A stretch of DNA of 64,000 nt. Origin: Petropleomorpha daqingensis. Its GTDB lineage: Bacteria; Actinomycetota; Actinomycetes; Mycobacteriales; Geodermatophilaceae. Both the position numbers and the translations under genes were made by a program. Positions within the stretch are counted from its first letter, which is position 1; each line of letters opens with the position of its first letter. The notes below the pieces were generated by a model. The model ran no database searches. It worked only from the letters and a program-made list of their open reading frames with translations, and was not told where the DNA came from. Shown in pieces: positions 17,065 through 24,626 of the stretch. The stretch covers positions 1,426,001 through 1,490,000 of the forward strand of contig NZ_JACBZT010000001.1 of the NCBI RefSeq assembly GCF_013408985.1. Reading direction: 5' to 3'.

Positions 17065-17826
17065 CTAGTTGGGGAGATACCCAGCACTACGTAGCTGGCG
17101 TATGACTCCAACGCCGGCGGCGGCCAGGAAACTCCTGATCTCATCTTGCCACAGCTGATCAAAGCTGCCCGCGGGGCCATCTAGGGCCAGGCAGCCGACG
17201 ACCTTGGCAGGGTTCTTCGTGTCGTCGACAAGCGGAGTCGCTACGACGGCCCCGTACTTGCCACGTAAAGCTCGGAAGTCTGCGAAGGACAGCCCGAGAC
17301 GCACACCCTCAGGCGCCGCCAACCACTCAGCCTCTGTCGCGTTCATGAACGGTCCGTGACTCTGTGCGACATCATCGCCGAAGTCCGCCCCGTCCTGGAC
17401 GCACCGTCCAATGATCCCTTTACCAACCGTCCACTTGATCTTGCTTGCGGCCGGCGAGAAGGACGGCCGCTCACGGAGCAGGCGATCCAGCACATCCGTG
17501 CGCCACATGCGGTGTCTCACCAGCCAGACGCTGATACCGAGCTTCCGGAGGTCCAGGTTGGCCTTGACGCTAAGTTCGAGAAGCGCTGGCCGAACGATGT
17601 AGGCGGCGCTCTGCTCAGCTGCTTGGCGACGGTCTCCCCGGTACTGCCCGAACGCCGACGTACCCGCCGTACCCACAGCAACCACCCCAGTGGCCGCTGC
17701 AGCTGCCACGACCGCTGTAGGCGTGAGCGTGACGACATGGGCACCGTTCAGTGCCAGGAGCGTGCTGCCGCCGGCAGCAACGACAGCTCCAGCGACCTTG
17801 GTGATCAACCGGGGGCCGCGCTTCAC
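17065..17826 (-). CDS. Two-TM protein with cytoplasmic GAF-like domain
   Basis: 253 residues from GTG 17826, chosen because GGGGAG lies five bases before it; TTG at 17910 would add 28 residues. A short basic N-terminus is followed by two hydrophobic segments (about 8-29 and 31-57: LITKVAGAVVAAGGSTLLAL and TPTAVVAAAAATGVVAVG). A GAF-like domain covers about 75-253, with KWTVGKGIIGRCVQDG, KYGAVVATPLVDD and VVGCLALDG typical of GAF folds. It has no kinase, cyclase or phosphatase output domain. It starts 131 bp after ptsI on the same strand and could be read from the ptsI transcript. A membrane-bound sensor for the downstream proteinase is a hypothesis. Confidence 0.72.
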   Translation of the reverse strand: MKRGPRLITKVAGAVVAAGGSTLLALNGAHVVTLTPTAVVAAAAATGVVAVGTAGTSAFGQYRGDRRQAAEQSAAYIVRPALLELSVKANLDLRKLGISVWLVRHRMWRTDVLDRLLRERPSFSPAASKIKWTVGKGIIGRCVQDGADFGDDVAQSHGPFMNATEAEWLAAPEGVRLGLSFADFRALRGKYGAVVATPLVDDTKNPAKVVGCLALDGPAGSFDQLWQDEIRSFLAAAGVGVIRQLRSAGYLPN

Positions 17827-17956
17827 AAACTCTCCCCGTCTGCCGTCCACGTACACAACGCCGGACGGACGGTACCGGAACAATGAGGTCTGTCCAGGGG
17901 AGAGAAGCAAGGGCGCGATAGTCGGCCAGACTTTCGTATCGCTTGCAGGCGCCAGC

Positions 17957-19645
17957 TTATCCAGCGTCGAGCAGCTCCCGGACGGCGGAGCGCGCCTCCT
18001 GGGGGTCGGCGGCGGCCAGCGCGGCGGCCGCCGCGGCCCGGCAGGTGGCCAGATCGACGGTGCCCAGCCGGGCCCCGACGGCCGGCACGGCGGAGGCCGC
18101 GCAGGACAGCGAGGTGATCCCCAGCCCCACCAGCACGATCGCCAGCAGCGGATCGGCGGCCGCCTCGCCGCAGACCCCGACCGGCTTGCCCTTGCGCTGC
18201 CCCGCCTCGGCCGTGATGCGGACGAGCTCGAGCAGCGCCGGCTGCCACGGATCGGTGAGGTCGGCCAGGTCGGCGGAGAGCCGGTCGGCGGCGAGGGTGT
18301 ACTGCGACAGGTCGTTGGTGCCGATCGACAGGAAGTCGACGTGGTCGAGCAGCCGGCCGGCCAGCAGCGCCGCCGACGGCACCTCGATCATCACGCCGGG
18401 CACCAGGCCGCGGCCGCGCACCCGGGCGGCGAAGTCCGCCGCCTCGGCCTCGGTGGCGACCATCGGCGCCATCACCCAGGGGGTCGACGCCGTCTCGCGT
18501 GCCGCCTGCGCGACCGCGTCGAGCTGGCGTTCCAGGATGCCGTCGTCCTGGCGGGCGATGCGCAGCCCGCGGACGCCGAGGGCGGGGTTCGCCTCGTCGG
18601 GCAGGGTGGCGAAGGCCAGGGGCTTGTCCGAACCGGCGTCGAGCGTGCGCAGCACGACCTTACGGCCGGCGAAGGCCTCGAAGACCTCGGCGTAGCCCTT
18701 CGCCTGCTCCTCGACCGACGGCTCGTCGGCGTGCCCGAGGAAGGCCAGCTCGGTGCGCAGCAGCCCGACTCCCTCGGCATGCGCGGCCACCGCGGCGCGG
18801 GCGCCGGCGCCGTCCTGGACGTTGGCGAGCACCTGCACGGCGTGGCCGTCGCGGGTGGTCGCCGGGCCCTCGTAGCCGGCCAGCGCCTCGGCGGCGATCC
18901 GCGCCGCCGCCACGCGGCCGCGCGCCTCGTCCGGATCGGGGTCGACGGTGACGGTGCCCTGCTCGCCGTCGAGCAGCACGGTCACGCCCGCGGGGACGTC
19001 GTCGAGCCCGCCCACCGCGACGACGCAGGGCAGCCCGAGCTGGCGGGCGATGATCGCGGTGTGGCTGGTCGTGCCGCCCAGCCGCGTGGCCAGCCCCACG
19101 ACGCGTGCCGGGTCGAGCCCGGCCGTGTCGGCCGGGGCGAGGTCGTCGGCCAGCAGGATCGAGGGCTCGTCCGGCACCGGGACGCCGGGCTCGCCCTGGC
19201 CGGTCAGCTCGGCGACGATCCGGTCGCGGACGTCGCGGACGTCGGTGGCCCGCTCGGCCATGACACCACCGAGCGAGGTGAACAGGTCGACGAACTGCTG
19301 CGCGGCCTGCAGGGTGGCCACCTCGGCCGCCGCCCCGCCGTCGATGCGCTGCTCGACGGCCGACAGCAGACCGCGGTCGCGCGCCAGGCCGGCGGTCGCG
19401 GTCAGCACCTCGGCGCTGACACCGGTCGCGGCGCCGGCGCGGTGCTCCAGGCGCTCGGCGACCTTCTCCGCCGCGGCGGTGAAGCGCGCCTTCTCCATGG
19501 CCCGGCGCTCCTCGGGGACCGCGGGCTGGTCCTCCGACGGCAGGCGGACGGCGCCGGAGGGGCGGATGACCGGGCCGAGGGCGACACCGGGCACGACGGG
19601 GGTGCCGGTGAGGACGGCGGTGGTGCCGGAAGCGGTGGTGGACAT
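17957..19645 (-). CDS. ptsI: Phosphoenolpyruvate-protein phosphotransferase (PTS enzyme I)
   Basis: 562 residues, full length. It autophosphorylates from PEP on His195 (GGTTSHTAIIAR) and passes the phosphate to HPr. Other marks are VGLLRTELAFLG, the signature DFLSIGTNDLSQYTLAADR and the active-site Cys in GVCGEAAADP. The ATG start at 19645 is divergent from fruR. The last codons (from 17,973 down) belong to the newer copy of the duplicated 3' end, changing the C-terminus from LLGG to LLDAG. It serves the fructose transporter encoded opposite. Confidence 0.95.
   Translation of the reverse strand: MSTTASGTTAVLTGTPVVPGVALGPVIRPSGAVRLPSEDQPAVPEERRAMEKARFTAAAEKVAERLEHRAGAATGVSAEVLTATAGLARDRGLLSAVEQRIDGGAAAEVATLQAAQQFVDLFTSLGGVMAERATDVRDVRDRIVAELTGQGEPGVPVPDEPSILLADDLAPADTAGLDPARVVGLATRLGGTTSHTAIIARQLGLPCVVAVGGLDDVPAGVTVLLDGEQGTVTVDPDPDEARGRVAAARIAAEALAGYEGPATTRDGHAVQVLANVQDGAGARAAVAAHAEGVGLLRTELAFLGHADEPSVEEQAKGYAEVFEAFAGRKVVLRTLDAGSDKPLAFATLPDEANPALGVRGLRIARQDDGILERQLDAVAQAARETASTPWVMAPMVATEAEAADFAARVRGRGLVPGVMIEVPSAALLAGRLLDHVDFLSIGTNDLSQYTLAADRLSADLADLTDPWQPALLELVRITAEAGQRKGKPVGVCGEAAADPLLAIVLVGLGITSLSCAASAVPAVGARLGTVDLATCRAAAAAALAAADPQEARSAVRELLDAG
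17973..18087 (-). repeat. 115-bp direct repeat, copy B (3' end of intact ptsI)
   Basis: Matches 15428-15542 at 113 of 115 positions in the same orientation, offset 2545 bp. The two differences are GCGCC versus GCCCC and GACGG versus GACCG. Identity stops abruptly inside the last few codons of ptsI at one end and near the codons for PAVGARLG at the other. Confidence 0.92.
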
Positions 19646-19724
19646 GTTCGCTCCGAGGGCTGGGCGGCGGGAGGGCGGCCGGCGGACTCCGTCGTCCGTC
19701 GGTGACCAGAGTCACGAACAGGTC

Positions 19725-19754
19725 TTGACTTGTCAACCCAATCGGGCATAGAAC
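19725..19754 (+). promoter_or_regulatory. Probable promoter of the fru operon
   Basis: TTGACT (19725-19730) and TAGAAC (19749-19754) are separated by 18 bases. The -35 box is part of the inverted repeat TTGAC-TT-GTCAA (19725-19736), a possible FruR contact. It lies in the 181-bp divergent region between ptsI and fruR. Confidence 0.55.
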
Positions 19755-19826
19755 AACACCATCACAACGCGAAAACCACACAATCGGACAGCCGGTGTGG
19801 TGCCGCCCACGGAGGAGGTGAGGGCC

Positions 19827-20594
19827 GTGTACCCCGAGGAACGCCAGCACGCGATCGCCACGCTGGTCGCCGAGCGCGGCCGGGTGCAAGTCGCGGCGGT
19901 CGCCGAGGAGTTCGGCGTGACCACGGAGACCGTCCGCCGCGACCTCGCCCTGCTCGAGCGGGCGGGCACGCTGCGCCGGGTGCACGGCGGCGCCGTCCCC
20001 GCCGGCGCGCTCGCCCTCGTCGAGCCCGGCCTCGGCGAGCGGCACGGCACCCGCACGGAGCAGAAGCGCAAGATCGCCGCCGCGGCCCTGGACCTGCTGC
20101 CCGGTACCGACGGCAGCCTGATCCTCGACGGCGGCAGCACCACCGCGGCGCTGGCCGACGTCCTGCCCGTCGACCGGCGGTTGTACGTCGCGACCAACTC
20201 CGTGCCCATCGCCACCCGGCTGTCGGTTCCCACCGGCGTCACCCTCCACGTGCTCGGCGGCCGGGTCCGCGGCATCACGCAGACCGCCGTCGGCGACTCG
20301 ACGGTCCGCGCGCTGGCCGACCTGCGGGTCGACGTCGTCTTCCTGGGCACCAACGGGATCAGCGTCGCGCACGGCTTCTCCACGCCCGACGAGGCGGAGG
20401 CGGCGACCAAGCGGGCGATGGTGCGCGCGGCGCAGCGGTCGGTCGTGCTCGCCGACTCCAGCAAGCTCGGCCGGGAGCACCTGGTCCGGTTCGCCGCCCT
20501 GGAGGACGTCGACGTGCTGGTCACCGACGCCGAGGCCGACCCGGCCGACGTCAGCGAGCTGGAGCAGGCGGGCATCGAGGTGGTGGTGGCGTGA
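19827..20594 (+). CDS. fruR: DeoR-family regulator of the fructose operon
   Basis: 255 residues. DeoR-type N-terminal winged helix (RQHAIATLVAERGRVQVAAV, FGVTTETVRRDLALLERAG, LRRVHGGAVP) and a C-terminal sugar-phosphate-binding domain with LILDGGSTTAALAD, GGRVRGITQTAVGD, FLGTNGISVAHG and VVLADSSKLG. GTG at 19827 has GGAGGAGG eight bases upstream; 19797 is a weaker alternative. Overlaps fruK (GTGA). By analogy with corynebacterial FruR it should repress fru and pts genes and respond to fructose phosphate. Confidence 0.88.
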   Translation: MYPEERQHAIATLVAERGRVQVAAVAEEFGVTTETVRRDLALLERAGTLRRVHGGAVPAGALALVEPGLGERHGTRTEQKRKIAAAALDLLPGTDGSLILDGGSTTAALADVLPVDRRLYVATNSVPIATRLSVPTGVTLHVLGGRVRGITQTAVGDSTVRALADLRVDVVFLGTNGISVAHGFSTPDEAEAATKRAMVRAAQRSVVLADSSKLGREHLVRFAALEDVDVLVTDAEADPADVSELEQAGIEVVVA

Positions 20595-21598
20595 CCGGCC
20601 GCGTCGTGACCCTGACCGCGAACCCCAGCCTCGACCGCACGCTCGCCCTCCCCGGGCCGGTCGACCGGGGCGGCGTCGTCCGCCTCGGCGCCAGCTCGAC
20701 CGAGCCCGGAGGCAAGGGCGTCAACGTCTCGCGCGCGCTCGCCGCAGCCGGCGCCGACGTCGTCTCGGTGCTGCCCGCCGCGGACGACGACCCGATCGTC
20801 ACCGAGCTGCGCCACCGCGGCCTCCCGCTGGCCACGGTGCCGGTGACCGCGCCGGTGCGCACCAACTACACCCTCGCCGAGCCCGACGGGACGACGACCA
20901 AGCTCAACGAGCCCGGTGTCGCCCTCGACGACGCCACCCGCGCCGCGCTCGAGGCCACCCTGCACGAGCACGCCACCGGCGCCCGCTGGGTGGTGCTCTC
21001 CGGCTCGCTGCCGCCCGGCACGCCGGTCGACTGGTACGCGACGCTGGTCCGCTCGCTGCGCGGCACCGGCGCGCGGATCGCCGTCGACACCTCCGAGGCG
21101 CCGCTGCTGGCCCTGCTCGCCGCGGGCCCCGACGCCGCGCCCGACCTGGCCAAGCCCAACGCCGAGGAGCTGGCCCAGCTGGCCGGCGTCGCCGAGGCCG
21201 AGGTGCTCGCCGACCCGGACGCCGCGCTGGCCGCCGTCCGCACGCTGCACGAGCGCGGGGTCGCCGAGGTGCTGCTGACCCTCGGCGCCGACGGTGCGGT
21301 GCTCTCCACGGCCGAGGGCGTGTGGTCGGCGCAGCCGCCGCGGATCACCGTCCGCAGCACCGTCGGCGCCGGCGACTGCAGCCTCGCCGGCTACCTGCTC
21401 GCTGACCTGGACGGGCAGCCGCCCGCCGAGCGGCTGCGCGCCGCGGTCGCCTACGGGGCGGCCAGCGCGTCGCTCCCCGGATCCGCCGTTCCCACCCCGG
21501 CCCAGGTGGACGGTCCAGCAGTTCGGGTCACCGCCGGGATCGCCGGCGCCAGCACCGCCGCCCACCCCGTCCCGGCCGCCGGCCGGGACGCCCGTTGA
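20591..21598 (+). CDS. fruK: 1-phosphofructokinase
   Basis: 335-residue PfkB-family kinase that converts fructose 1-phosphate, the product of FruA, to fructose 1,6-bisphosphate. Family marks are LTANPSLDRTLAL, GGKGVNVSRALAAAG, VVLSGSLPPGTP and the active-site TVGAGDCSLAGYL, where Asp is the catalytic base and Cys replaces the usual Ser. GTG start overlapping the fruR stop. The C-terminus (about 25 residues) is Ala/Pro-rich and slightly longer than usual. Confidence 0.93.
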   Translation: MTGRVVTLTANPSLDRTLALPGPVDRGGVVRLGASSTEPGGKGVNVSRALAAAGADVVSVLPAADDDPIVTELRHRGLPLATVPVTAPVRTNYTLAEPDGTTTKLNEPGVALDDATRAALEATLHEHATGARWVVLSGSLPPGTPVDWYATLVRSLRGTGARIAVDTSEAPLLALLAAGPDAAPDLAKPNAEELAQLAGVAEAEVLADPDAALAAVRTLHERGVAEVLLTLGADGAVLSTAEGVWSAQPPRITVRSTVGAGDCSLAGYLLADLDGQPPAERLRAAVAYGAASASLPGSAVPTPAQVDGPAVRVTAGIAGASTAAHPVPAAGRDAR

Positions 21599-21616
21599 GC
21601 CAGGGGGAACCTCCTC

Positions 21617-23734
21617 ATGCCCGAACTGATCACCCGCGACCTGGTGGCGCTCGACGCCGACCTCGGTCCCGACAAGGACGCCGTCGTGCGCCGGCTGGCC
21701 GCTCTGGTCGCCGATGCCGGTCGCGCCACCAGCGCCGACGCGCTGCACGCCGACGCCATGGCCCGCGAGGCGCAGGCCGCCACCGGGCTGCCCGGCGGGA
21801 TCGCCATCCCGCACTGCCGCTCGGAGGCCGTCACCCAGGCCTCGCTCGGCTTCGCCCGGCTCTCCCCCGCCGTCGACTTCGGCGCGCCGGACGGCCCGGC
21901 CTCGCTGGTCTTCCTCATCGCCGCCCCCGCGCACGGCGACGCCGACCACCTGACGCTGCTCACCGCCCTGGCCCGGGCGCTGGTCCGGCCGGAGTTCGTC
22001 GAGTCGCTGCGCGCCGCCGGCACCGCCGACGAGATCGTCGCGCTGGTGCAGGAGGTCGTCGCGCCCGAGCCGGCTCCGGTCGCCGCTCCCCCGGCCGCGC
22101 CGGCCGCCGCGCCTGCTCCCGAGGCGGCGACGCGCAGCCTCGTCGTCGTCAGCGCCTGCCCGACCGGCATCGCGCACACCTACATGGCCGCCGACAAGCT
22201 CTCCGCCGCCGCGAAGGCGGCGGGGGTCGACGTCCACGTCGAGACGCAGGGCTCCTCGGGGGCTACCCCGCTCGACCCGGCGGTGATCCGCGCGGCCGAC
22301 GCGGTGATCTTCGCCGTCGACGTCGGCGTGCGGGACCAGGACCGGTTCGCCGGCAAGCCGGTCATCCAGTCCGGCACCAAGCGGGCGATCAACGAGCCAG
22401 ACAAGATGGTCGCCGAGGCCCTCGCCGCCGCCGACGACCCGAACGCCCGCCGGGTGCCGGGCTCGGGTGCCGCCGCGGCCGCCCCGTCGTCGGGCGCCGG
22501 CAAGCCGAGCACCGGTGCGGAGATCCGCCGCTGGCTGCTCACCGGCGTCAGCTACATGATCCCGTTCATCGCGGCGGGTGGCCTGCTCATCGCACTGGGC
22601 TTTCTGCTGGCCGGCTACCCCGTCGCGCTCACCGACCCCGCCTCCAAGGCCGGGAACTCCTACGCCAAGGAGTGGGTGCTCAACAACGCGCTGTGGGATC
22701 TGCCCACCAGCAACGTCGCCGACCTGCACGGCGGGCTCGCCGGCTACCTCGGCGCGATGTGCTTCTTCATCGGCTCGCTGGCCTTCTCGCTGTTCGTCCC
22801 GGCACTGGCCGGCTACATCGCGTACGCGATCGCCGACCGGCCCGGACTCGCCCCCGGGTTCATCACGGGCCTGGTCGCCGTCACGGTCAACGCGGGCTTC
22901 CTCGGCGGCCTGGTCGGCGGCGTGATCGCCGGCTTCGCGGCCCTCTGGGTCTCCCGGATCAAGGTCGGCCGCGTGCTCCGCGGGCTGATGCCGGTCGTGA
23001 TCATCCCGCTGTTCGCCACGCTGATCGCCAGCGGCCTCATGGTGCTCTTCCTCGGCCGCCCGCTCGCCGCCGCCATCAGCGGCCTGACGAACTGGCTCAA
23101 CGGCCTGTCCGGTGCCTCCGCGGTGCTGCTCGGCATCCTGCTCGGCCTGATGATGGCCTTCGACATGGGCGGCCCGGTCAACAAGGCCGCCTACGCCTTC
23201 GCCACCGCGGGCCTGGCCAGCTGGATCTCCAACCCGACCACCAACACCGGTCCGCTGGTGATCATGGCCACGGTCATGGGTGCCGGCATGGTGCCGCCGA
23301 TCGCGCTGTCGCTGGCCACCTTCGCCCGTCCCAAGGTGTTCACCCCGGCCGAGCGCGAGCAGGGCAAGGCCTCCTGGCTGCTGGGCCTGGTGTTCATCAC
23401 GGAGGGCGCGATCCCGTTCGCCGCGGCCGACCCGATCCGCGTGATCCCCTCGATCATGCTCGGCTCGGCGACGACCGGGGCGATCATCGCGGCCAGCGGG
23501 GTCGAGGCGAAGGCCCCGCACGGCGGCGTCGTCGTGTTCTTCGCGATCACCGGGTTCTTCGTGTGGCTGCTCGCCATCGCGATCGGGTCCGTCGTGGGCG
23601 CCGCCGCCGTGATCGTCGCCAAGAACATCGGGCGCACGAAGGCGGCGGAGGTCCCCGAGGACGCCGTCGACCTCGAGCACGCGCACAGCCCGGTGCACGC
23701 CGCGCCCCCGTCCCCGCAGACGGCGACGGCCTGA
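21617..23734 (+). CDS. fruA: Fructose-specific PTS EIIABC component
   Basis: 705 residues carrying three PTS domains. EIIA covers about 1-148 with phospho-His66 (IAIPHCRS). An Ala/Pro linker (149-172) precedes EIIB with Cys181 (SACPTGIAHTYMAAD). EIIC follows from about 290 with some nine membrane helices (SYMIPFIAAGGLLIALGF, GFITGLVAVTVNAGFLGG, MAFDMGGPVNKAAYAFA). It imports fructose with phosphorylation at C1. ATG 21617, 18 bases after fruK, with AGGGGGAA upstream. Confidence 0.95.
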   Translation: MPELITRDLVALDADLGPDKDAVVRRLAALVADAGRATSADALHADAMAREAQAATGLPGGIAIPHCRSEAVTQASLGFARLSPAVDFGAPDGPASLVFLIAAPAHGDADHLTLLTALARALVRPEFVESLRAAGTADEIVALVQEVVAPEPAPVAAPPAAPAAAPAPEAATRSLVVVSACPTGIAHTYMAADKLSAAAKAAGVDVHVETQGSSGATPLDPAVIRAADAVIFAVDVGVRDQDRFAGKPVIQSGTKRAINEPDKMVAEALAAADDPNARRVPGSGAAAAAPSSGAGKPSTGAEIRRWLLTGVSYMIPFIAAGGLLIALGFLLAGYPVALTDPASKAGNSYAKEWVLNNALWDLPTSNVADLHGGLAGYLGAMCFFIGSLAFSLFVPALAGYIAYAIADRPGLAPGFITGLVAVTVNAGFLGGLVGGVIAGFAALWVSRIKVGRVLRGLMPVVIIPLFATLIASGLMVLFLGRPLAAAISGLTNWLNGLSGASAVLLGILLGLMMAFDMGGPVNKAAYAFATAGLASWISNPTTNTGPLVIMATVMGAGMVPPIALSLATFARPKVFTPAEREQGKASWLLGLVFITEGAIPFAAADPIRVIPSIMLGSATTGAIIAASGVEAKAPHGGVVVFFAITGFFVWLLAIAIGSVVGAAAVIVAKNIGRTKAAEVPEDAVDLEHAHSPVHAAPPSPQTATA

Positions 23735-23796
23735 CAGGCCGCGTCGTCCCCGTTACCGTCCCGACCACACCGTTCGCGAACGAGGAAGAGGCATCG

Positions 23797-24057
23797 ATGC
23801 CCAGTCAGACCGTCACCGTCGGGTCCCGCGTCGGCCTGCACGCCCGGCCTGCCGCCCTGATCGCCGAGGCCGTCGGCAAGGCCGGCGTCCCCGTCACCCT
23901 GGCCACGCCCGGTGGCAACGCCATCGACGCCGGCTCACCGCTGATGATCATGACCCTCGGCGCGAAGCAGGGCGCCGAGGTCATCGTGAGCAGCGACGAC
24001 CCGGCCGTGCTGGAGCAGATCGCCGGCATGGTCCAGCAGGACCTCGACGCCGAATAG
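23797..24057 (+). CDS. ptsH: Phosphocarrier protein HPr
   Basis: 86 residues. His15 in VGLHARPAALIA takes the phosphate from enzyme I. The regulatory-site region AGSPLMIMTLGAKQG keeps a Ser, although HPr kinase is generally absent from actinobacteria. ATG at 23797 with GAGGAAGAGG upstream; 62 bp separate it from fruA, so it may be read from the same transcript. A strong hairpin follows. Confidence 0.95.
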   Translation: MPSQTVTVGSRVGLHARPAALIAEAVGKAGVPVTLATPGGNAIDAGSPLMIMTLGAKQGAEVIVSSDDPAVLEQIAGMVQQDLDAE

Positions 24058-24068
24058 CCGGACAACAG

Positions 24069-24108
24069 CCGACGCCCCGCCCCCTGAGCGCAGGGGGCGG
24101 GGCGTCGG
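24069..24108 (+). terminator. Hairpin terminator of the fru-ptsH operon
   Basis: An 18-bp perfect stem, left arm CCGACGCCCCGCCCCCTG, with an AGCG loop. It begins 12 bases after the ptsH stop and 13 bases before the end of the convergent gene, so it may work in both directions. Confidence 0.9.
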
Positions 24109-24120
24109 TCGTGCGGTGGC

Positions 24121-24582
24121 TCAGCCCTCGCGCGGGACCTCGCCGCGCCAGGCCCCGGTCTCGGTGCCGCGGCTCTCGATGAACTCCTTGAACCGCTGGG
24201 CGTCGGCCTTGACCTGACGGTCGTCGAAGCCGAGCGCGGCGCCCGCCTTCTCCACCAGGCCCTCGGGCTCCCAGTCGATCTGGATCATCACGCGGGTCTT
24301 GGCGTCGTCGAGCTTGTGGAACGTGACGACACCGGCGTGCTTGGCCTCACCGCCGGTCGAGGTCCACGCCACCCGCTCGTCGGGGTTCTGCTCGGTGATC
24401 TCGGTGTCGAACTCCCGCTTGACGCCGTCGATGTTCGTCACCCAGTGGGTGTGCCGCGCGTCGGTCTGCGTGATCCGCTCGACGCCGCCCATGAACTCGG
24501 GGAACGACTCGAACTGCGTCCACTGGTCGTAGGCGACGCGGATCGGGACGTCGACGTCGATGGCTTCCTGCACGCTGGCCAC
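24121..24582 (-). CDS. SRPBCC / polyketide cyclase-like protein
   Basis: 153 residues of the START-like fold: VQEAIDVDVPIRVAYDQWTQ, FPEFMGGVERITQTD, RVAWTSTGGEAKHAGVVTFH and a C-terminal helix DRQVKADAQRFKEFIESRG. This type is found in many actinobacteria as a coenzyme Q-binding or cyclase-like protein without proven function. GTG start with GGAGGATCCCCC just before it. It lies alone between the PTS operon and the two-component system. Confidence 0.82.
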   Translation of the reverse strand: MASVQEAIDVDVPIRVAYDQWTQFESFPEFMGGVERITQTDARHTHWVTNIDGVKREFDTEITEQNPDERVAWTSTGGEAKHAGVVTFHKLDDAKTRVMIQIDWEPEGLVEKAGAALGFDDRQVKADAQRFKEFIESRGTETGAWRGEVPREG

Positions 24583-24626
24583 GGGGGATCCTCCTCGGGC
24601 TTCGGGGTCATTCGGTCGTGCACGAC

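Larger units (their letters stand above)
15543..17972. mobile_element. Lower-GC genomic cassette inserted at the 3' end of ptsI
   Basis: About 2.4 kb bounded by two direct copies of the last 115 bp of ptsI. Sampled 60-base lines inside give 58-67% G+C against about 75% in ptsI. All genes inside point the same way as ptsI: GAF-domain membrane protein, small ORF, small basic ORF, SDH-family proteinase. The intact ptsI frame is completed by the copy on the ptsI side, as in integrative elements that restore their target gene. No integrase, transposase or terminal inverted repeat is visible. Confidence 0.75.

Noticed and set aside
17356-17886. Plus-strand 176-codon frame in the island
   Set aside because: Antisense to the GAF gene, with no ribosome site and no recognisable domain; the minus frame has TM and GAF patterns.
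15543-17972. Prophage or transposon
   Set aside because: No integrase, transposase, phage structural gene or terminal inverted repeats were found; the repeats are pieces of ptsI.
19733-23698. Minus-strand open frame of 1,321 codons opposite fruR, fruK and fruA
   Set aside because: It is a shadow of well-recognised plus-strand genes in GC-rich DNA; the translation is Gly/Arg/Asp-rich with no domain.
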